Shown here piece by piece: positions 1-5,760 of a DNA stretch of 5,760 nucleotides; within the stretch, counting starts at the first letter, position 1; each line of letters starts with the position of its first letter. The notes below the pieces were generated by a model. It searched no databases. It worked only from the letters and a program-made list of their open reading frames with translations, and was not told the DNA's origin. This stretch comes from Paramuribaculum sp. (lineage in GTDB: Bacteria; Bacteroidota; Bacteroidia; Bacteroidales; Muribaculaceae). The position numbers and the translations under genes were made by a program. The DNA lies in NCBI GenBank assembly GCA_029058705.1, contig JAIDXA010000031.1, forward strand, positions 1 to 5,760, given 5' to 3'.

Positions 1-2775
1 GATCCGTTTCAGTCGGTCATCGCCGGCCGCGTCGAAATATTCTTCAAGCGAACGTCCTTCGTTGATGAGGATGTCATAATCATCGCGGGCAATTATCAGT
101 GGTATGACGCCGGGCGGGATGGTGAACAAAGGAGATGATTCGAGTCCTGACCGATATGATTCGATTTCCCGCCGGTTGTTGAATCCGGTAATGACAATCA
201 GGCCGATTGGGCCGAATTCGAGAGGCTCGAGGTCAAAGTCGCGTACGGAATATGTCGTGAAGTTGTGTCGTGCGACGTCGAACAGAAGCGAGCGGGAGTC
301 GGTTGTTGCCGACGGGTAGATCAGCAGCATTACCTGGGCGGAATCTGTCCGGAATGAGAATTCGGCCGGTTTGTTTTCAAGACTGACATTGGTGGAGTCG
401 TTGCTCAGACGGGTCGACCAGATCATTCCGCGCACATTCGATGAGGTGGAGTTGAACTGTCGTCCCTCGTTGAGAAGCTTGAGATAGGAGGACGCCAGAG
501 GGGCCACGTCTGTGTCGGGAAAACGGTCGACGAGTTCCCGGAGTGTCTCGGAGAATTTCTCCCGATTGTTGTCGGTTACATATCCGAGGGCATCGAGAAA
601 CAGGAATTTCGGCATTATGCGGCTCATCGGATATTCTTTTCTGACAATGTCGCAGATGTTGTGGAGCGTTGCGTTGTCGTTGTCGAAATATGCGGCATAG
701 GCTTGATCGTATAGCCGGGCTTCTTCCTCCGGCATCCGGCGGAGTTTGTCCATGTATTGAGGGTCTGCGAGGGCTTGCCCGTAGGTGGATTCCGGGAATT
801 CTTCGAGTATCAGGCGACGGTAGGTTTCGGCTTTTGCCTGTTGCTCGGAGAGCATGAACATAAGGTAGAGGTTATAGTAGGAGTCCAGACGGTAAATGTT
901 GTCGGGATACCGGTTTATGAGTTTGAGAAATGCCGATTCCGATGCGGGATAGTCCTGCATGCGGTCTTTCAGAATGACGCCCATGTTGTAGAGGCCTTCC
1001 TGAATCACTTCGTTAGCTGTCGCTTTCTCTATGTCGGTAGAAGGGATCTGCCGTAGATAGTATTCCGGGAAATGAGGATCGGAAGCCCGTTCGAGAGCCT
1101 CCCGCGTGGCGGCTTCGTCGGCCGTTTCCTCAATGATTGAATCAGCGGGAAGCTCGGTGTCGTCGGCAGCCTCTTCAACAGGTTCTTCAAAGCGGCTGAA
1201 GGATGCTTTGTTGCGCCTGCGCCAGTCATCTTCGAGTTTGCGGCTTCCCCAGCGTTTCTGGAATTCGGTGCGACCTGCATTCCGTGTTGCCTGATTATAG
1301 AAATACCATGATTTGTCGGTGTTGAGCATGAATGAGTTGGGCGTTGACGCTCCGCTTTGGTTAAGTCCGTTGCCGGCGGCTGCCTGTTGGGCGAGATATT
1401 CTTCACGTGCCGCGTTTTCGGCTTCTTCTTTCTCTCGTTTTTTTAAATCGTCGATAATGCGGTCGACGATCTGACGCTGTTGGTCGGGAGTCATTTCAGA
1501 CAGTCGCAGCAGAGAGTCCTGAAGGGTTACGTTCTGTGAATAGACGGCAAGTTCGTCGAGGACGTCCGACCGGCGTTTTATTGTCGCATAGTCGGGCCGG
1601 TTCTCCGGAATCTGCGAGATGGCGGAAGAATAGCAGGGCTGGGCGAGATCATATTCGCCGCGTGCATAATACAGTTCTCCGAGGGCGAGATTGGCGAGGG
1701 CTGTTTCGATGCCGTTGCGTGTCGATTCGCTGACGGCAAGCCTGTAGTTGTCGATTGCATTGACGGAGTCGGCTCTGGACAGATACAGGTTGCCTATCGC
1801 ATAGTAGATCTGGTCGAGGAACTGGGAGTTGGCTCCGTAGCGGGTCAGGGCTTTCAGGGATTTGACTTCTGAAGAGATGTCGTTGCCTTGAAAAACTTCG
1901 CTTTGCTTGATCCGGGCATTGAATTTTGTCCGGTATGGAATCGTTGACATCGATCCGACCTTCCTGAAAGCTTTGTATGCCTCGGCATTGTTTCCGGTCA
2001 TGGCGTAGAGCTGTCCGAGGAGGAATGTCAGACGTGCTTTCTGTTCGCTTTTCGAGTTTTTTGCAACCTTTTCGAGATATGGAATGGCTGCCGCATATTC
2101 TTTGCGGCGCACATTGAGGTCGGCCATGTCGTAGTTGTAGAGGTCAACGAGCGATTTGTCGGTCAGATCTTTTTCGGTAATCGGACGCAGTATTCCTTCG
2201 GCTTCAAACAGCCAGTCTATCGCTATGTATGATCTTGCCTGCCAGAGTTTTGCCTCTGTAACGGTTGCCGGCAGCCACCAGAAGTGCTTCTCAATGTAGA
2301 AAAAAGTGGAGGCGGCGCCGAGAAAGTCTCCTCCCATATACTGGCTTCGGCCCATCATGAGCCATGCGTTGTGGAGAAAAGGATTGTATTCTTCGCGTTT
2401 GAGCCATTTTTTGTATTCCGGCGATGATTTTCCTGATTTTCTTGCCGGACGTTTTTTGATCGATCGGACCTGAATGGCTTTCTGGGCTTTTTCTATCGAG
2501 CGTTTGAAGTCGCCGGAAGGCTGGGGCGCCTTTTCGTCGGCGTAGGCTTCGGCGGGATGCATGAAAAGGGTTGTGCGGGTGAAGTCGTCTTCATATTTGC
2601 TTTCGAGTTCACTGATGGTCTTCTTGTAGTGCTCGTCGCCGTTGAAGTAGATGTTGTAGCGCGTTATGAATGCGGTGTATTTGCGCGAAGCGGCCGTGTT
2701 TTTCTTGAGGCTGCACCCCGACAGGGCGAGTCCCGCCACGAAAGCAACCAACAAAAACAACCGGGTTAGTTTCAT
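1..2775 (-). CDS. porW: PorW/SprE-family TPR outer-membrane lipoprotein (3' end cut by window edge)
   Basis: The minus-strand frame is open for all 925 codons from the ATG at 2775 to position 1; I translated it line by line and found no stop. Residues 1-21 form a lipoprotein signal (Lys2, Arg5, hydrophobic stretch, lipobox LSGC), giving a predicted lipidated Cys21. The family-like stretch YTAFITRYNIYFNG follows at 33-46. TPR-like helical pairs lie around 246-275, 322-385 and 586-665. A charged helix spans about 436-463. The signature WYFYN is at 490-494 and EFQKRWGSRKLEDDWRRRNK at 504-523, then an acidic linker (about 528-562). The C-terminal part (about 806-925) is a non-TPR domain ending near GRSLEEYF, which in homologues I recall sits close to the C-terminus, so probably little is missing. 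In Porphyromonas and Flavobacterium this family serves type IX secretion and gliding; PorW is reported to link the PorK/PorN ring to the Sov translocon. The start is fixed by the signal peptide and an in-frame stop at 2782-2784. Family confident; a type IX role here is inference. Confidence 0.86.
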   Translation of the reverse strand, partial: MKLTRLFLLVAFVAGLALSGCSLKKNTAASRKYTAFITRYNIYFNGDEHYKKTISELESKYEDDFTRTTLFMHPAEAYADEKAPQPSGDFKRSIEKAQKAIQVRSIKKRPARKSGKSSPEYKKWLKREEYNPFLHNAWLMMGRSQYMGGDFLGAASTFFYIEKHFWWLPATVTEAKLWQARSYIAIDWLFEAEGILRPITEKDLTDKSLVDLYNYDMADLNVRRKEYAAAIPYLEKVAKNSKSEQKARLTFLLGQLYAMTGNNAEAYKAFRKVGSMSTIPYRTKFNARIKQSEVFQGNDISSEVKSLKALTRYGANSQFLDQIYYAIGNLYLSRADSVNAIDNYRLAVSESTRNGIETALANLALGELYYARGEYDLAQPCYSSAISQIPENRPDYATIKRRSDVLDELAVYSQNVTLQDSLLRLSEMTPDQQRQIVDRIIDDLKKREKEEAENAAREEYLAQQAAAGNGLNQSGASTPNSFMLNTDKSWYFYNQATRNAGRTEFQKRWGSRKLEDDWRRRNKASFSRFEEPVEEAADDTELPADSIIEETADEAATREALERASDPHFPEYYLRQIPSTDIEKATANEVIQEGLYNMGVILKDRMQDYPASESAFLKLINRYPDNIYRLDSYYNLYLMFMLSEQQAKAETYRRLILEEFPESTYGQALADPQYMDKLRRMPEEEARLYDQAYAAYFDNDNATLHNICDIVRKEYPMSRIMPKFLFLDALGYVTDNNREKFSETLRELVDRFPDTDVAPLASSYLKLLNEGRQFNSTSSNVRGMIWSTRLSNDSTNVSLENKPAEFSFRTDSAQVMLLIYPSATTDSRSLLFDVARHNFTTYSVRDFDLEPLEFGPIGLIVITGFNNRREIESYRSGLESSPLFTIPPGVIPLIIARDDYDILINEGRSLEEYFDAAGDDRLKRI

Positions 2776-2867
2776 AGATCTTCACAGGCATGTTAAGCCG
2801 CTTATTTCATAACGTTGAATGCTGCTGTATTATTGCATCGGTAGGTATTGTCGGGACGGAACTCCTG

Positions 2868-3671
2868 TCATCTGCCGTTGCGCGGGAGTATGCGGGCGAC
2901 GGCATAGGCAACTGTCATTACAACGACGATCAATGCCGAACATGGCACGTTGATGACCGAACTCAGCATCAGACCGCTGACACTGCATGCCAGTGAGATG
3001 GCTGCCGATGCCAGCATCATTGTCGGGAAGCGCCGGCAGAAAGTTTCGGCGATGAGCTGCGGCATTGCGATCATCGACATAAGAAGCATGATCCCTACAA
3101 GCCGGATTGTCAAGACAATGCAGACGGCTATAAGTATTGTCATCGAGTAGCTTATGAAGCGCACCGGGATGTGCATGACACGTGCAAAATCGCGGTCGAA
3201 CGCACAAGCGAGAATCCATCGGTAGAACGCGGCGAAAAATATCAGCAGCAGTGTCGTGAATATTCCGAAGGTCCATAAGTCGGCCGGAGATATGGTCAGA
3301 ACGTTTCCGAAAAGGAATGTGTTGAGTTCCGGCACGTATCCGGGTGTCAGAAAGACAAAAATAATACCGATGGCCATTCCGAGCGCCCAAACGACCGCAA
3401 TCGCTGAGTCTTCTCTCATTTTTTGGCGAGCAGCCAGCCATTCGACTCCGGCCGATGCTCCGATGGCAAATATCGTAGCGGTTATCAGCGGGTTGATTCC
3501 CATGAAGTAGCCGAGTCCCAGGCCGCCGAAGCACGCGTGGGTGATTCCGCCACTTATGGCCACAAGGCGTCGCGCAACGATGTATGTTCCGATAATGGCC
3601 GCGGCCACACTTATCAGTGCCACGCCGAGAAGCGCTCTCTGGAAAAATGCATATTGGAGAATGTCGGACAT
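2868..3671 (-). CDS. ABC-3 family metal (Zn/Mn/Fe) transporter permease, ZnuB-like
   Basis: This 267-residue hydrophobic protein matches the ZnuB/MntB/TroC-type inner-membrane permeases, which form the channel of divalent-metal importers with an ATPase and a metal-binding protein. Visible family features are VARRLVAISGGITHACFGG (residues 32-50), the LFGNVLTI segment (120-127), a soluble loop with FDRDFARVMHIP (158-169) where these permeases contact the ATPase, and LVGIMLLMSMIAMPQ (191-205). I count about seven or eight membrane segments; length is normal for the family (about 260-290). The ATG at 3671 gives a typical N-terminus (ILQYAFFQRALLG) and lies 17 bases after the upstream stop, so co-transcription with the CCxxHxxC protein is likely. 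No Shine-Dalgarno is evident. Neither ATPase nor binding protein is in the window. Family assignment is firm; the metal cannot be told from sequence, so I give no symbol. Confidence 0.93.
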   Translation of the reverse strand: MSDILQYAFFQRALLGVALISVAAAIIGTYIVARRLVAISGGITHACFGGLGLGYFMGINPLITATIFAIGASAGVEWLAARQKMREDSAIAVVWALGMAIGIIFVFLTPGYVPELNTFLFGNVLTISPADLWTFGIFTTLLLIFFAAFYRWILACAFDRDFARVMHIPVRFISYSMTILIAVCIVLTIRLVGIMLLMSMIAMPQLIAETFCRRFPTMMLASAAISLACSVSGLMLSSVINVPCSALIVVVMTVAYAVARILPRNGR

Positions 3672-3688
3672 AGGTCAGTGGTTGAATT

Positions 3689-4105
3689 TCAATGATTGCT
3701 GTTCTGACGGGCTTCGGCCACAATCATGAGAAGCTCGTCGCGGACGGGGACGGGAAGTTCGATGCCGCGCAGCTGGATGCTGCGCGCCCATCCTGCGATA
3801 TCCTCCGGCAAAAGGGTCAGGAGCACGTTGCGGAATTCCTCGGTTTCATCGTCTGTATAGCTTTCGGGATCTGTGCCGCGGAACCGGTCGAGTTCTTCGT
3901 CGTCATAATATTCGATTTCGTTGCTGACTGCAGCCAGAAGCGAGTCGCGTTCGCATGTTATGTGCATGCCGCAGCATTGTTCGGGCTCGACAATTTCGGG
4001 CGCTTTTTCTCCAGGCGCCAGTTTGCTGAGCTGACGGCGGTGGAAAAAATAGAGAATGGCTCCAACAATGACCAGAGCCATAAATATGTATAATGCGACT
4101 ATCAT
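3689..4105 (-). CDS. Small membrane-anchored protein with CCxxHxxC motif, conserved Bacteroidales type, function unknown
   Basis: This 138-residue protein begins with one membrane helix (about residues 2-21), followed by a basic HRRQ (22-25), which suggests an N-out anchor with a cytoplasmic body. A Pro/Glu-rich linker (30-42) leads to CCGMHITCE (44-52), with Cys44, Cys45, His48 and Cys51 as possible metal ligands. The rest is acidic and helical: EIEYYDDEELDRFRGT (63-78), then TEEFRNVLLTLLPEDIAGWARSIQLRGIELP (about 88-118, read in pieces as a Leu-rich helix and a WARSIQLRGI segment). I recognise this as a family found in Bacteroidales but know no demonstrated function. The start ATG overlaps the aroA stop (ATGA, 4105-4102), which suggests translational coupling, and the metal permease begins 17 bases downstream. 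That pairing makes a metal-related role thinkable, but it is inference only. The overlap and the membrane helix both support the start at 4105 over the internal Met9. Confidence 0.87.
   Translation of the reverse strand: MIVALYIFMALVIVGAILYFFHRRQLSKLAPGEKAPEIVEPEQCCGMHITCERDSLLAAVSNEIEYYDDEELDRFRGTDPESYTDDETEEFRNVLLTLLPEDIAGWARSIQLRGIELPVPVRDELLMIVAEARQNSNH
4102..4105 (-). other. ATGA stop/start overlap between aroA and the CCxxHxxC protein gene
   Basis: On the minus strand the four bases ATGA hold the start ATG of the 138-residue protein (4105-4103) and the TGA stop of aroA (4104-4102). Such overlaps usually mean co-transcription and often ribosome re-initiation. No Shine-Dalgarno-like purine run is evident before the second start, as is common in Bacteroidota, so coupling is a reasonable inference. 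Confidence 0.85.
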
Positions 4106-5385
4106 ACGTTTTCGCTGAAAAGTTCTTCATAGGAAACATTGCCGTCGACAAGCGTGAATCCGGCGGCTTGGAGATCATTCCAGAATCCGGGATATGACTT
4201 GCTGACCACTTCAGCGTTGCAGATCTTGATTCCGGGGATGTAAAGGGCTACAGGGGCAAAGGCCATGGCCATGCGGTGGTCTCCGTAGGTCTGGAACTCT
4301 GGCAGTCCTGCAAGAGGGGTTCGGTTGCCGAGCCATTCGAGTGTGTCATTGCCGACGATTTCTGCCGGAACGCCGATACGGCTAAGTTCGGTGCGCAGGC
4401 TCTCAAGCCGGTCACACTCTTTGAACCGGAGTGTCGACAGGCCGCTGAGCCGGAACGGAATGCCGACGAGGGCGCAGGTCACGGCAATAGCCGGGGCAAG
4501 ATCCGGATTTGCGGATAGGTCTCTGACAAAACGTGGCGACTGGTCTGGTGAAGCCATCAGTTCGGCGGCGGGTCCACGTCCGTTATAGTCCGGATTGAAT
4601 TCGGTTGTAACGCTTAGTCCGGCGAATATTTCCGGCAGGACGGCATCGCCCTGATCCGAATCTGTCGTCAGATTGAGAAGTGTTATGAATCCAGAGGAAA
4701 CCGCCTCTATCTCATACCAGAAAGCCGCTGCGCTCCAGTCGGGTTCAATCTCGGTTATCGGATGAGAGTATGAACCTTCCGGAACTGTGATGGACAGGTT
4801 TGAGCGTTCCGCATCGATGCCGGCGCGCCGCATCATCGATAGCGTAAGGTCGATATATGGCATCGATCCCGGTTCGGAAATCAGATCGATTTCCAGTCCA
4901 CCTTTGAACGACGGGGCCGTCATCAGAAGGGCGGAGACAAACTGGGAACTCATGGAGGCGTCGAGCCGTATTGTTCCGCCGTTGAGCTGGCGACCGTGGA
5001 TTTTCAGCGGAGGAAATCCCTCTTTGCCGGCATATTCGATTTGGGCGCCAAGAGCCCGGAGCGCGTCGACCAACGGGCCTATCGGGCGCTGGCGCATGCG
5101 CTCGTTGCCGTCCAGCATGATCTCACGTCCCGGTGTGGCGGCGAAGAGTGCTGTCAGAAAGCGCATGGCTGTTCCGGCTCCGTCGATGTTCGCTTCAGCA
5201 GCTGTCGGATCGGCGAGTGCTGAAGCCATCATTCGGGTGTCGTCGCAGTCGGCGCACATGCGGAGCGCGTCGGGCTGCCCGCACATTTGGTTGATTATCA
5301 TGGCGCGGTTCGACATGCTTTTTGACAGCGGAAGTTTTATTTCCGCTTCAGGAAGTTCTTGCGGGGGGAGAATACGGTAGTCCAT
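4102..5385 (-). CDS. aroA: 3-phosphoshikimate 1-carboxyvinyltransferase (EPSP synthase)
   Basis: AroA catalyses the sixth step of the shikimate pathway in the cytoplasm: it joins phosphoenolpyruvate to shikimate-3-phosphate, giving EPSP for chorismate and aromatic amino acids. The 427 residues carry the expected landmarks. LSKSMSNR (20-27) holds Lys22, Ser23 and Arg27. GAGTAMRF (69-76) and ERMRQRPIGPL (95-105) bind PEP. SSQF (146-149) binds shikimate phosphate. NPDLAP (293-298) supplies the catalytic Asp295, RFKECDRL (320-327) the Lys322/Glu323 pair, GDHRMAM (368-374) His370/Arg371, and Lys396 matches the C-terminal PEP-site lysine. No key residue is missing. The segment between Arg27 and GAGTA is shorter than in E. 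coli. At the position of E. coli Pro101 this protein has Phe76. The ATG at 5385 places KSMSNR at the usual distance from the N-terminus. The gene follows the phospholipase gene by 72 bases, and its stop overlaps the next start. Assignment is close to certain. Confidence 0.98.
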   Translation of the reverse strand: MDYRILPPQELPEAEIKLPLSKSMSNRAMIINQMCGQPDALRMCADCDDTRMMASALADPTAAEANIDGAGTAMRFLTALFAATPGREIMLDGNERMRQRPIGPLVDALRALGAQIEYAGKEGFPPLKIHGRQLNGGTIRLDASMSSQFVSALLMTAPSFKGGLEIDLISEPGSMPYIDLTLSMMRRAGIDAERSNLSITVPEGSYSHPITEIEPDWSAAAFWYEIEAVSSGFITLLNLTTDSDQGDAVLPEIFAGLSVTTEFNPDYNGRGPAAELMASPDQSPRFVRDLSANPDLAPAIAVTCALVGIPFRLSGLSTLRFKECDRLESLRTELSRIGVPAEIVGNDTLEWLGNRTPLAGLPEFQTYGDHRMAMAFAPVALYIPGIKICNAEVVSKSYPGFWNDLQAAGFTLVDGNVSYEELFSENV

Positions 5386-5457
5386 TTGGTTGTGTCATAT
5401 GTTTTTTCGTCTGTTTCCAAACGCCATATCTGTCAGAGGGCTATGTTTTTCCTGATG

Positions 5458-5760
5458 TCAGAAGTCAGAAAAAATGCGTGGCTTGATGACGATTCCTACG
5501 CGGAACATGGAGTGGAATTTCTTGTATTCAAGAAGCCCTTCGCCATAACCGTTGTAGTATTGGGCGAACAGATATTGGTTTTCGCGTTTGAACAGGCGGT
5601 AGTTGAATTCGATGATCGTATTGTAGTTTAGATTCCATCCGCGGCGTTTGACGAGGGTGACCGATGCTCCGAACCGGCGGTTGCGGGAAAACACCTGGGT
5701 GCCGACCTGATAGATGCCCGCATAGTCAAGGATGTCGCGGTTTTCACCTCCGTCGATGAT
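5458..5760 (-). CDS. pldA: Outer-membrane phospholipase A (OMPLA), C-terminal 100 residues only
   Basis: The frame is open from the window edge at 5760 to the TGA at 5458-5460, giving the last 100 residues of a longer protein. The segment LFAQYYNGYGEGLLEYK lines up with the C-terminal strands of E. coli OMPLA (TQVYSGYGESLIDYN), and FRVGIVIKP follows as the last barrel strand. Alternating aromatic and polar residues, as in NYNTIIEFNYRLF, fit transmembrane beta strands, and the protein ends in Phe, a common C-terminal signal for barrel insertion by BAM. OMPLA is a calcium-dependent outer-membrane enzyme that removes acyl chains from phospholipids, which helps maintain outer-leaflet asymmetry. 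Its catalytic His-Ser-Asn residues lie upstream, outside the window, so activity cannot be judged. The Met at 5694 is internal to the barrel and not a credible start. It lies 72 bases upstream of aroA, so the two may or may not be co-transcribed. Confidence 0.9.
   Translation of the reverse strand: MIDGGENRDILDYAGIYQVGTQVFSRNRRFGASVTLVKRRGWNLNYNTIIEFNYRLFKRENQYLFAQYYNGYGEGLLEYKKFHSMFRVGIVIKPRIFSDF

Noticed and set aside
1029..1406. Short open frames on both strands within 1-2775
   Set aside because: All lie inside the 925-codon PorW/SprE-like frame, which has a lipoprotein signal and family motifs; none of the short frames has recognisable content.
2776..2867. Possible terminator or promoter between the permease and porW
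   Set aside because: Only a 4-bp inverted repeat (TAAG/CTTA) without a following T run was found, and no clear Bacteroides-type TTTG / TAnnTTTG pair. Nothing here supports a call.
2830..3723. 297-codon minus-strand frame overlapping the metal permease
   Set aside because: It is longer than the permease frame but rich in His, Arg, Cys and Pro, with no family match. The 267-residue frame has clear ABC-3 motifs and membrane segments, so this one is a shadow.
5242..5283. Cysteine cluster (Cys35, Cys44, Cys47) in AroA as a metal site
   Set aside because: EPSP synthase needs no metal, and the CDDT part looks like a normal family segment; the CxxC spacing is probably chance.
4787..5380. 197-codon open frame on the plus strand opposite aroA
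   Set aside because: It is entirely antisense to a certain gene, is rich in Ser, Arg and Ala as expected from reading a moderately GC-rich gene backwards, and shows no recognisable domain.
5386..5457. Possible aroA promoter or pldA terminator
   Set aside because: The minus strand has a TTTG and a later CATATGAC, but not the expected TAnnTTTG, and no stable hairpin is evident.

Overview
The window looks like an ordinary chromosomal stretch of a Bacteroidota organism, most likely order Bacteroidales. The evidence is a PorW/SprE-type TPR lipoprotein, an AroA with Bacteroidetes-style motifs, a small cysteine-motif membrane protein of a kind I associate with Bacteroidales, and the absence of clear Shine-Dalgarno sequences before the starts. 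Base composition is moderate, roughly half G+C by eye. That would suit a Muribaculaceae-like gut lineage better than AT-rich Bacteroides, but this is a guess.

All five genes lie on the minus strand, so transcription runs from high to low coordinates. In that order: the last 100 residues of an outer-membrane phospholipase A (5760-5458, N-terminus outside the window); a 72-base gap; aroA, EPSP synthase (5385-4102); a 138-residue membrane-anchored protein with a CCxxHxxC motif (4105-3689), whose ATG overlaps the aroA stop in an ATGA; a 17-base gap; an ABC-3 family (ZnuB-like) metal transporter permease (3671-2868); a 92-base gap; and a long TPR outer-membrane lipoprotein of the PorW/SprE family (2775 to beyond position 1), of which 925 codons are visible without a stop.

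The tight spacing of aroA, the small protein and the permease suggests one transcription unit, perhaps extending into porW. The genes do not form an obvious pathway: one makes aromatic precursors, one is an inner-membrane metal permease, and two belong to the outer membrane. It reads as a conserved housekeeping neighbourhood. I found no RNA gene, mobile element, CRISPR array, long repeat or convincing terminator. I do not see a clearly novel system. The points most worth a second look are the small CCxxHxxC protein beside a permease that has no ATPase or binding protein in view, and whether the PorW/SprE homologue is accompanied by a type IX secretion apparatus.
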